Assembly: GCA_035505655.1 (NCBI GenBank)
Contig: DATJQP010000085.1
Location: forward strand, 1 to 64,000
Reading direction: 5' to 3'
Length of the DNA stretch: 64,000 nt
Origin: JAGVPT01 sp035505655
GTDB taxonomy: Bacteria; Bacteroidota; Ignavibacteria; UBA10030; UBA8401
Shown: piece by piece, positions 37,359 through 46,700 of the stretch
Position numbering within the stretch: position 1 is the first letter of the stretch
Layout of the letters: each line of letters starts with the position of its first letter
The notes under the pieces: model-generated
Seen by the model: the letters and a program-made list of their open reading frames with translations, nothing else
Databases searched by the model: none
Told to the model about the DNA's origin: nothing
Made by a program: the position numbers and the translations under genes

Positions 37359-40300
37359 ATGAGAACGAAATTCTACACGGCAATCTCTCTAACCCTGATG
37401 ATGCTGTTGTTTGGCGTTCAATTTCTCTCAGCCCAGGCAGCAGGAGACTATATGTCGGCCGGGAGCGGTAACTGGGGTGACGCCACCACGTGGCAGACAT
37501 ACAACGGCACGCAGTGGGTTCCGGCTTCAACCCCTCCCCCCGATACGTCGGGAACCGTCACCATTCATGCCGGCAACACAGTGACAATAGCCGCCGGCAA
37601 CCCCGATACGATCAAAGGGGCGGCTATCGTCGTCAACGGCTACCTTAAGGATCAGGCCTATCTCAATTTCGTTTCGGGCACAATGACCGTGAACAACGGA
37701 GCGACGTACGAGATGGCTCATCCCTCGAATTCAGGTCAAGGCATACCGACGGCGACATGGAACACCGGATCGACGTGTCTGCTCACGGGGCTCACCGGTT
37801 CGACAACGGGAATTAATGCCGGTCAGGCGTTTTACAATCTGACGATTAATTGCCCATCGATGACCTCCAACCTCAATCTTGGCTGGAACAGCGGTACGCA
37901 GAACATCGGGGGGAACGTTACAGTTCAGGGGACAGGGGCTTCGTCGAGGCTCTATTTCTGCGCTCCGACTGCAGGGGGCTCGGATACAGTGAACATTGCC
38001 GGGAACCTCATCGTCGACGGAAGCGCAACCACCTCTTCATCCCAGATCGCCTTCTCATCGAACGGATCGGGAAACGGAGGCACGACGATTATCATCAACA
38101 TCGGCGGAAACGTCACGGTGACGGGGAACGCGGCGAATAACGCATACACGAATTTTTCGGTCTCGCGCGGAAGTCAGGGAGGCAGCGGAACGACACTCTG
38201 GAACCTCTACGGCAACTTCACGATGACGAATGCCACCACGCAGAACTCGAACACAGGAGGAATAGCCAGGTTTGTCTTTTCGAAAGCGGGGAGGCAGGCG
38301 TTGAGCTTCTCGGGAGTGAATTTTGCCGGCGGATGTCCGATCGAAGTCAAGAACGGTTCCACGCTCAGCATGGGGACGAGCGTCCTTGGCAGTTCCGGGA
38401 TCTTCATGGTCGATTCGGGGGCGACGCTCGAATGCGGACTCTTTGCTGGGCTTGATAGCGCCCTCTCGAACAGCGGGACGAAGACTCTTAGCAGCCAGGC
38501 GAGCTACACCTTCAATGCCACGTCGGCTCAGGTAACCGGATCCCTTTTGCCGACGACGGTTAACAACCTGACCATCGATAACCCGGCCGGTGTCACGATC
38601 GGGAAGGCAGACACCGTTACCGGCACTCTTACGCTGACGAACGGTGTGTTGAAGATCGGGTCGAAGACGATCATTGCGAACTCAGCGGCGGGGGGGGCTG
38701 CGACGAGTTATGTCGCGACAGACAGCGGCGGAACACTTCGGATAAACGGCGTAGGCTCCACACAAAAGATCTTTCCGATCGGAATCACCGGCGCCTATGC
38801 CCCGGTCTGGATCACGAACAGCGGCAGCGTCGACACGATGACCGCCTTCGTAGTTTCGGATACGATGGGGGGAACGAAGAATCAGGGGGGGAGGGTGAAA
38901 TTGAAATGGACGATCGCGGAAAATACGCCCGGCGGGAGCAACGCGATTCTCCAATTCGGATGGGTAGCACCTTCAGAAGATCCCATCTTCTCAGTGAACC
39001 GCGCCGGGAATGCAAAGATCTTCAACCTGTCGGACACCGCTCAGGCAGGAAGCGGATCCTACACCTCCCAACTCTTCAACGCACCTTTTACGATTTCGCG
39101 CGGGGGAATCTCCTCGTTCGGAACCTTCGCGGTCGGCAATTTTACGGGGTTCGTGGCGGGGGATGGAGACTACCGTTCCCATCAATCGGGCCCATGGTCA
39201 AACGTGAACACGTGGGAAAGGAACAACGGAACGACCTGGATTTACCCTGCTCCGTCGGCTCCAACGACGACAGACAGCACCATCGCGATTCAAACCGGGC
39301 ATATCGTTGAAGTCACCGACAGCGCGGCCGTGGATCAGGTGACTGTCAATGCCGGCGCGACGCTCAAGATCGATTCCGCAAAGACCCTCGTCCTGGCCGA
39401 CGGCACCGGAACCGACCTGACCGTACTCGGCACCTTCGTCAACGGCGGCAACATCACCGTGAACACTGGAGCGAGCATCGTCGTTGCGAGCGGCGGTGTT
39501 TACGAGCATGCTCTCAACGGAGGGACCCTCCCGACAGTTTCCTGGAGCGCCGGATCCGTATGCCGGATTACCGGCATCACGAATGCAACATCCTTCAACG
39601 GAGGAACAAAACAGAATTTCAGCAATTTTGAGTGGAATAGTCCCGCTCAAACCGCGAACACCGTTTTCGGGTTCTCCGGCGACACCCTCTCGGGATACCT
39701 CAAGATCGTCAGCACAAACACCGGTCAGCTCTCGATGTTCGGCGATCTCAACGGTTCGGCCGTGATCAACGGAGACCTGATACTGCAAGGCGGCATGTTC
39801 AGTGTTCAAGGGACCAGCTCCGCGACGGTGGACACCGTTTATCACAACGGAAATATTTCGGTGACCGGCGGCACTCTTGCCGTCAGCCGCGGAAGCCAGG
39901 CCGGCTCGGGGAAAACAGTCTGGTACCTTTCTTCGGGGAACATGTCGGTTGTCAACGCGACGGCAATGAACGGAACGACGACGACCCATGGCGGAGCGGC
40001 GAAATTTGTATTCGCCAAAGCGGGAATCCAGTCACTCACTCTCTCCGGCGTGACCTACGGGACCGGCGGCCTGCCGATCGAGGTTTCCCCGGGAACGACT
40101 CTTGCCATGGGGACGAACAGGATCGGAGGAGCCGGAACCTTCGCACTCTTGCCGGGTGCCACGTTGGAGTCGGCCAACGTCTACGGTCTCGACAGCTCGA
40201 TCGCCCCGACGGTTGCGCGATCCTTCAGCAACGGCGCAAATTACACCTTCGACGCGCTCACTCCTCAAGTGACGGGTGCGACTCTTCCCGACACAGTCAA

Positions 40301-41186
40301 CAACCTGACACTGGCCGACACGCTTGGAGCGAGGCTTTCTTCCAACACCTCGGTGAAAGGAGTGCTGGCCCTTCTTGCCGGGAAGCTTTCGATAGGGTCG
40401 AAGCACCTCACGGCCGCCGGGATCACCGGGGTCGCGTCGTCACGGTATCTCGTCACCGATAGCGGGGGTACGGTGAGCCGGTTCGGGGTCGGTGCCGTTC
40501 AGACCCTCTTCCCGGTGGGGACCCCCTCCGCGTACTCGCCGCTTTGGATTACGAACGCGGGGACCGTTGACACATTTTCAGTCGGGGTGGCGCCGGATAG
40601 CGGCGGGACGAGGAAGGGGAATGGTCGTGTGAAACTCAAGTGGGCTGTCACTGAGCAGACTCCGGGAGGAAGTCTGGCGACGCTTCAGTTTGGATGGTTG
40701 GCTGGACAGGAAGACTCCGCCTTTGCGGCGAGCCGCAATACGAACGACCTCATCGTCCATCTCCCCGACACGGCGCAGGTGGGAACAGGAGCCTACACGA
40801 CTCAGTTCAGCACACAGCCGTATACGCTCTCGCGCGGAGGGATCACCGCATTCGGAACTTTCACCGTCGGGAAGCTCGGCGCACTGACGGGAGTTGATAA
40901 CGAGCGCTCGGATCTACCCAAAGTGTACAGCCTCAGTCAAAACTATCCCAATCCTTTCAACCCGACAACGCGGATCGCCTACGACCTTCCGAAAGATGGT
41001 CAGGTGACTCTCATTGTTTACAACGTGCTCGGACAGCAAGTGGTGACTTTGGTGGACAGGGTTCAGGAAGCTGGGAGCTACACCGTGACATTTTCCTCCG
41101 AACATGGGATCGCCTCCGGGGTCTATTTCTACGTTCTCCGGGCAGGCGATTTCGTTTCCGTCAAGAAGATGATGCTTATCAAATAG
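37359..41186 (+). CDS. SGNW-family secreted protein, duplicated form, T9SS-exported
   Basis: A 1275-residue protein made of two tandem copies of the SGNW module. Copy one opens with GDYMSAGSGNWGDATTW (about residue 28) and copy two with GDYRSHQSGPWSNVNTW (about residue 605). Each contains a pair of beta-helix-like halves with a VSRGSQ-type motif, a TVNNLTI motif and an end segment resembling RGGISSFGTFAVGNFTG. The C-terminus is a T9SS sorting domain (LSQNYPNPFNPTTRIAY, ending KKMMLIK). GGAGG lies 7 bp before the ATG. There is no catalytic signature; a surface-binding or matrix role is inferred from the family link to CE8 at 43723. Confidence 0.8.
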   Translation: MRTKFYTAISLTLMMLLFGVQFLSAQAAGDYMSAGSGNWGDATTWQTYNGTQWVPASTPPPDTSGTVTIHAGNTVTIAAGNPDTIKGAAIVVNGYLKDQAYLNFVSGTMTVNNGATYEMAHPSNSGQGIPTATWNTGSTCLLTGLTGSTTGINAGQAFYNLTINCPSMTSNLNLGWNSGTQNIGGNVTVQGTGASSRLYFCAPTAGGSDTVNIAGNLIVDGSATTSSSQIAFSSNGSGNGGTTIIINIGGNVTVTGNAANNAYTNFSVSRGSQGGSGTTLWNLYGNFTMTNATTQNSNTGGIARFVFSKAGRQALSFSGVNFAGGCPIEVKNGSTLSMGTSVLGSSGIFMVDSGATLECGLFAGLDSALSNSGTKTLSSQASYTFNATSAQVTGSLLPTTVNNLTIDNPAGVTIGKADTVTGTLTLTNGVLKIGSKTIIANSAAGGAATSYVATDSGGTLRINGVGSTQKIFPIGITGAYAPVWITNSGSVDTMTAFVVSDTMGGTKNQGGRVKLKWTIAENTPGGSNAILQFGWVAPSEDPIFSVNRAGNAKIFNLSDTAQAGSGSYTSQLFNAPFTISRGGISSFGTFAVGNFTGFVAGDGDYRSHQSGPWSNVNTWERNNGTTWIYPAPSAPTTTDSTIAIQTGHIVEVTDSAAVDQVTVNAGATLKIDSAKTLVLADGTGTDLTVLGTFVNGGNITVNTGASIVVASGGVYEHALNGGTLPTVSWSAGSVCRITGITNATSFNGGTKQNFSNFEWNSPAQTANTVFGFSGDTLSGYLKIVSTNTGQLSMFGDLNGSAVINGDLILQGGMFSVQGTSSATVDTVYHNGNISVTGGTLAVSRGSQAGSGKTVWYLSSGNMSVVNATAMNGTTTTHGGAAKFVFAKAGIQSLTLSGVTYGTGGLPIEVSPGTTLAMGTNRIGGAGTFALLPGATLESANVYGLDSSIAPTVARSFSNGANYTFDALTPQVTGATLPDTVNNLTLADTLGARLSSNTSVKGVLALLAGKLSIGSKHLTAAGITGVASSRYLVTDSGGTVSRFGVGAVQTLFPVGTPSAYSPLWITNAGTVDTFSVGVAPDSGGTRKGNGRVKLKWAVTEQTPGGSLATLQFGWLAGQEDSAFAASRNTNDLIVHLPDTAQVGTGAYTTQFSTQPYTLSRGGITAFGTFTVGKLGALTGVDNERSDLPKVYSLSQNYPNPFNPTTRIAYDLPKDGQVTLIVYNVLGQQVVTLVDRVQEAGSYTVTFSSEHGIASGVYFYVLRAGDFVSVKKMMLIK

Positions 41187-41192
41187 GGCACT

Positions 41193-41230
41193 CCTCGCAG
41201 AGCGCCGAAAGGGGGTTCTGCGAGGATTTT
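41193..41230 (+). terminator. Intrinsic terminator after the duplicated SGNW gene
   Basis: CCTCGCAGA (41193-41201) pairs perfectly with TCTGCGAGG (41217-41225), followed by ATTTT. The stem directly precedes operator copy 2, separating the upstream unit from the next gene. Confidence 0.7.
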
Positions 41231-41233
41231 ACT

Positions 41234-41255
41234 TTACCGGTAAAGTAAACGGTTA
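41234..41255 (+). promoter_or_regulatory. Operator copy 2, dyad TTACCG-N10-CGGTTA
   Basis: Same 22-bp layout as the site at 18009, with identical core GTAAAGTAAA. The arms changed together: TTATCG to TTACCG on the left and CGATAA to CGGTTA on the right, which keeps the inner base pairs of the dyad. It lies 88 bp upstream of the SGNW gene at 41344. No clear promoter was recognised next to it. Confidence 0.75.
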
Positions 41256-41343
41256 GAACAAAACTACGGCAGATTTTGGCAAGACCAATAAACAACAATT
41301 CTCCAGGCATGCGCCATGGAGCAAACTCATCCTTGGAGGTACT

Positions 41344-43482
41344 ATGAAGACAATATTGCGCTCGCTCGCTTGCGCGCTCTCTTTGGTGGGGATTCAAATC
41401 TTTGCGCAAAACACGGGGGACTACCAGACGGCTCAATCCGGCAACTGGAACGATGTGACCACGTGGCAAGAATACAACGGTGGTTGGGGAGTCGCCGCGA
41501 CGGTCCCCGATTCCAGCTCCGGCAAGGTAAGCATTCTCAGCGGCCACACCGTGACGATCACGGCAGACGCGGTGGTCGACTCGGTCTTCGTCCTCTCCGG
41601 CGGCTCGCTCATCGTGAACTCCGGCGTGACGGTCACGGTCGGCCCGCCGTACCTCCCGGCTCAGGCGGGAATCGTCGTGAGCGGATCGATGACGGTCAAC
41701 GGAACGTATAAGCACGCCAGGGACGGCGGAGCGATCCCGACTGCGACATGGGGGACCGGATCGACTCTCCTCATCACGGGCACAGTCGGCACGGCTCCTT
41801 CGAACGGGAACCAGAACTTTTACAACGTCACGTGGGATTGCACCGGGCAGACGACGTCTGTGAACCTCGGGTGGAGCGGAATCACGATCGGCGGCAATCT
41901 CATCTGCAACAATACCGGTACATCTCAATTTCGATTCACAAACAACAATGCCAACAGCGGAAGCCCTGTCACCATCGGGATCAACGGAGATGTGACGGTG
42001 AACAACGCTGCCATCGTCTCGCCGACTTCTTCCGGAGCGGCGCTGGTGTACACGATCAACCAGAACGGGAATATTGTTGTCAACGGAACGGCCCAGCTCT
42101 ACGTTTGCGGCACGAGCAACACCGGTGCGTACGTCACCTGGAACGTGAAAGGCAACTTCACCGCCTCGTCGACGGCACAGGTAAGATCTTCGAATTCAAT
42201 CTCCCGTTGGACATTTAACTCGGGCGCGACGCAGTCGGTCAATGTCGGGGCAAGCGCTGTTGTGGTGGCCAACGTCATCATGGAAGTGGCTGCGGGTACG
42301 AACGTTCAGCTTAGTGCGCCGCTCACCGTCAACAGGCTCGTCCTCACGAGCGGCAAGATCACCTCGACATCGACGAACAAACTGACTGTCGGGGCAGTCA
42401 ACTCGATCACAGGTGGAAGCTCGACAGCCTTTGTCGAAGGGCCTATGACTCACCAGTATAACGTCGCGGCTGCACAGTCATTCTTCTTCCCGATCGCGAA
42501 GGGGGGGATCTACCGGCCCGTCACCCTTTCGCTGACCCAAAGTGCCACGACAACCTCGAACTACACGGCGGAGATGTTCAACAGCGCACCGGCGGCGAAT
42601 AACCTTCCAGGTACCCTCTCCGGAGTGTCGACGGCTCGCTCCTTCACCATTGCGGAAGCTGGAGGTGGTTCGGCCTTTACCGCGGGGACGGTCACGCTCA
42701 ATTATGACAGCGACGACGGCGTTACTGACAACGGCAATCTTCGGGTCGCGAAGAACGATGGATCCGGCAACTGGGTGGACCTCGGCGGAACCGGATCCGC
42801 GGCAACGACGGGGAGCATTACCTCCGCGACGGCGTTCACCGATCTCACGAGCGGCACGACCTTCACACTCGCGAACAACGTCGGGGGGACCAATCCTCTG
42901 CCTGTTGAGCTGACGAGCTTCGCAGGGAGTGCTGACCGGCTCAACGCGACTCTCACGTGGACGACAGCGACAGAGGTCAACAACCGAGGCTTTGATATCG
43001 AGCGAAAGCCCTCCGTTGCAGCTTCACAGACGCCGGCTTCGTGGACTAAGGTCGGGAGCGTGGATGGATCCGGAACAAGCAATGTGGCTCACGGCTATTC
43101 CTTCACGGACCGCAACCTGACGGCCGGGATCTATTCGTACCGCCTGAAGCAGATTGACAGAGACGGCGGCGTCAGGTACTCCGAAAGCATTGAGGTCGAG
43201 GTAGGGATGGTTGCGAAAGCGCTTAGTCTCTCCGGCAACTATCCGAACCCGTTCAATCCTACGACGACTATCGAGTTCTCGATCGCCAAGGACGGGAGGG
43301 CTGCGGTGAAGGTCTATAACACCCTCGGTCAGGAAGTCGCGCAGCTCTTCAACGAAACCGCGCAGGCTGGGAGGCTTTATCAGGTCACCTTCAACGGGGA
43401 TCGTCTCCCGTCGGGCGTCTACTTCAGCGTTCTCGAAGCAGGCGGCCAGAAACTGGTGAAGAAAATGCTCATGGTGAAGTAA
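41344..43482 (+). CDS. SGNW-family secreted protein, T9SS-exported
   Basis: A 712-residue protein with signal peptide (ending IFAQ), the family opening NTGDYQTAQSGNWNDVTTW, a beta-helix-like region (YKHARDGGAIPTATW, ITIGGNLICNN, IGINGDVTVNN), a middle domain with FVEGPMTHQYN and FFFPIAKGGIYRPVTLSL, a domain with PVELTSFAGSADRLNATLTW and ending YSYRLKQIDRDGGVRYSES, and a T9SS sorting domain (SGNYPNPFNPTTTIEF, ending KKMLMVK). The last two domains are nearly the same as in the CE8 fusion downstream. GGAGG precedes the ATG. It sits under operator copy 2. No enzyme motif is seen. Confidence 0.8.
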   Translation: MKTILRSLACALSLVGIQIFAQNTGDYQTAQSGNWNDVTTWQEYNGGWGVAATVPDSSSGKVSILSGHTVTITADAVVDSVFVLSGGSLIVNSGVTVTVGPPYLPAQAGIVVSGSMTVNGTYKHARDGGAIPTATWGTGSTLLITGTVGTAPSNGNQNFYNVTWDCTGQTTSVNLGWSGITIGGNLICNNTGTSQFRFTNNNANSGSPVTIGINGDVTVNNAAIVSPTSSGAALVYTINQNGNIVVNGTAQLYVCGTSNTGAYVTWNVKGNFTASSTAQVRSSNSISRWTFNSGATQSVNVGASAVVVANVIMEVAAGTNVQLSAPLTVNRLVLTSGKITSTSTNKLTVGAVNSITGGSSTAFVEGPMTHQYNVAAAQSFFFPIAKGGIYRPVTLSLTQSATTTSNYTAEMFNSAPAANNLPGTLSGVSTARSFTIAEAGGGSAFTAGTVTLNYDSDDGVTDNGNLRVAKNDGSGNWVDLGGTGSAATTGSITSATAFTDLTSGTTFTLANNVGGTNPLPVELTSFAGSADRLNATLTWTTATEVNNRGFDIERKPSVAASQTPASWTKVGSVDGSGTSNVAHGYSFTDRNLTAGIYSYRLKQIDRDGGVRYSESIEVEVGMVAKALSLSGNYPNPFNPTTTIEFSIAKDGRAAVKVYNTLGQEVAQLFNETAQAGRLYQVTFNGDRLPSGVYFSVLEAGGQKLVKKMLMVK

Positions 43483-43493
43483 CCGGGCTCACT

Positions 43494-43524
43494 CCTCTCC
43501 CTTCTTCCTGCAAGGAGGGAGAGG
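43494..43524 (+). terminator. Hairpin after the SGNW gene
   Basis: CCTCTCCCT (43494-43502) pairs with AGGGAGAGG (43516-43524), a 9-bp stem with a 13-nt loop 11 bp after the stop codon. The T-run is weak, so termination is probable rather than certain. Confidence 0.5.
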
Positions 43525-43607
43525 GTTCGGTCTTTCATCGACAGATGTTTGCGGCCGGTCCGGAGGGGAATGTGGCTATCAGTGCGGTTTTTTTGTTGCA
43601 TTGAAAG

Positions 43608-43629
43608 TTACCGGTAAAGTAAACGGTTG
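43608..43629 (+). promoter_or_regulatory. Operator copy 3, TTACCG-N10-CGGTTG
   Basis: Third copy of the 22-bp motif with the same core GTAAAGTAAA; one outer base of the right arm differs (G for A). The preceding bases TGAAAG are shared with copy 1. It lies 93 bp upstream of the CE8 fusion gene, behind a T-rich stretch at 43589-43594. Confidence 0.7.
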
Positions 43630-43722
43630 CGGGCTAATGCTTGGACGGAGAAAAGGGGACGGATTCCTCCGCATGAATAGCAATCGGTCAACGACATGAT
43701 CTTCTACGAAGCGAGGTTCAGT

Positions 43723-46700
43723 ATGAAAAACTCATTCTGCTTATGCCTGGCGGTATTTCTCGGATTGTCAACCGCGATGATTGCTCAGAACACAGGTGAT
43801 TTTCGCAGTTATCAGAGCGGAAATTGGAGCGCCGCTAGTACCTGGAACTATTATGACGGCGCCAACTGGGTTAACCCCGCGCCCAATTTTCCTACCTCCT
43901 CCGACGGCGCTGTTGAAATCCTCTCCGGGCATACGATCAACCTCGACACTTCCATCTCTGTGGACCAGACGACGATCGATGCCGGCGGCAGCGTCATCGT
44001 CGGAGTCAACAAGACATTGACTGTCGCGGATGGGGCGGACAGCGTTGATCTTGTCGTCAACGGCACATTCAATAATTTCGGGACACTTACCGTCGCCGGG
44101 AGGATGAGTTTCGAAAACGGCGGGCTGTATATCCACAGCACTCCGGCGGGCGCCGGGTCACTCCCCACGATCACCTGGCGGATTGGCGCCACCTGCCGCA
44201 TCGACAGCTCCTCCGGATCGAATCCATCAAACATCAATCTTCAGAGTTTTGCCAACTTCATATGGAATGCGACAAACCAAGGGGCGAATGGAGGTCCGAA
44301 TTTTTCGGACGGCGCGATTATAGCAGGCGATCTGACCGTGATGAGCTCCAAGGGGCTCCAATTCCGGTTGACGAACCTGAACGGCGGCCAGACTAAAAAT
44401 GTCTACATCCGCGGCAGCGTTTATGTCAACGGGTCGACCGCGGTTCTCACTTCGACGGGGAGCGGCGCGGACACTGCCGCAAAAGCGGTGATCAACGTTG
44501 ACGGCAATGTCGCGGTCACTGCCGGACAATTGAGCCTCAACAACAGCGGCAGCGCCTACGCCGAATGGAAGATCAAGGGGAACCTGAGCGTCACGGGGGG
44601 CACACTCCAGAGCGGCGCGAGCGGTTGGTACGGACGACGTGCTCTAAATTTCTGTGGTGGAGGCACCCAGACCCTGACGGTGAATTCCCCCGGCACGATC
44701 GGTTCGGCGACGACTCTTTTCAAAGTCACCAAAGGCACGACGCTGCAATTGATGTCACCCCTCACTCTCATGAACAGCGGTGCCCTGAGCCTCCAGGATT
44801 CCGGGACTGTAGTCACCACATCGACAAATCTTCTGACCATCCCGGCGTCAGCCGCCATTCTTGGCGGATCGGCTTCGAGCTACGTCAACGGACCTCTTGC
44901 AGAAGTTGTTGCCGCATTGACGGCAACAAAGACATTCCCCGTCGGAAAGGGGGTCTTGTACCGGCCCCTCACGTTCTCACTCAATCATGACGCAGCGACC
45001 GCCACGACCTATACCGCGGAGGTATTCAATACCGCTCCTGCCTCCCGGACTCTTCCCTCCACGCTGAACAGCGTCTCGTCGGTCCGCTACTATCATGTGA
45101 CCAAAGGGAGCGGGGCCAATCTCTCCGGGACTCTCGGTGGAACCGTTCAGATTTCCTACGGGACCGATGACCTTGTGTCGGATTCCTCCGTCGTGAGGGT
45201 TGCCGAGGATTCAGCGGCAAATAATTGGATCAATCTGGGGGGAAGCGGGACGGCGAGCGGCGTCGGAACGATAACATCGAATGCATTCTTCTCACTCTCC
45301 TCCGATGATTTCGTTCTGGCGACGGCGAATACCGGGGCATCGGCATCGCTGGCGATCCTGACGACTACCGCCGTCACAAGGATCTCCACGACGAGCGCAC
45401 GATCCGGAGGGAATGTCACGAACGACGGCGGGGGAGCGATCACCGAAAGGGGAGTCTGCTGGAACACCGGAGGCGCCCCTACCATCGCCGATACAAAACT
45501 GGCATCCGGCGCGGGGACCGGAATGTACACGAGTTCGCTCACGGGCCTGACGCCCGGAGTGGCATACCATCTTCGGGCCTACGCGACAAATCCGGCGGGA
45601 ACAGCATACGGGAATGAAGTAACCTTTTCGACGTTCGCGTCAATCGTACCGCCGACGGTGACGACGACTTCCATCTCGAATATCCAGGTTACCACGGCGA
45701 TCAGCGGAGGAGCGGTGACTGATTGGGGCGGCGACACCGTTATCGCGCGTGGAGTTTGCTGGAATACGTCCGGAGCGGCGACGGTCAGCGGAAGTCACTC
45801 GGTCGACGGAAGTGATACCGGCTCGTACGCCAGCGGTCTTGCGCCCTTGTCCGGGAATACCACGTACTATGTCAGGGCATACGCGACAAACAGCTCGGGG
45901 ACAGGCTACGGCAATGAGCTCTCGTTCACGACGCAGACCCCACAGCCCGATTCGACAGTGGTCGTCGCCGCGGACGGAAGCGGCAACTTCACGACCGTCC
46001 AGGCGGCGTTTCGAGCCGTTCCCACCAACTACACGGGAAACTGGAGGATCTTCGTGAAGAAGGGGACATACTATGAAAAGGATACGCTCGCGAGCGGCAA
46101 GATCAACGTTACGCTCGAGGGTGAGGATCGCGACAGCACCATCATCACGTACGACGACTACGGGGACAAATACGGTGGGAACGGATCGGGAAACCCGGGC
46201 ACGAGCGGTTCATTTACGATCGCCATTGATGCGAGCGATTTCACCGCGAAGAATATCACCTTCCGGAACACCTATGCTCCCCAGGCCGGGGTAAGCGGGA
46301 CTCAGGCGGTGGCGCTGAGAGCCCAGGGAGACCGGCACCAATACATCAACTGCAAACTCCTCGGGTATCAGGATACATACTACACCTGGGGCGGCAGCGG
46401 AACCGGACGTCTCTACCACAAGAATTGCTTCATTGAAGGGAGCGTCGATTTTATCTTCGGACGGGACATTGCCGTTTTTGACAGTTGCACGATCCATGAG
46501 ATCCGTAACGGGGGAACGATCACGGCCGCGAGCACGGACGCAACCTCAAAGTACGGGTATGTTTTCCGGAACTGCACGATTGAAGCGGACTCTCTCGGCT
46601 ACGATGGCGTTGTGAATTCCGCCTTCTATTTTGGCCGGCCGTGGCAGGCGAGTCCGCGAACGGTCTTTCTCAACTGCTACGTCCCGTCAAACCTGAGTCC

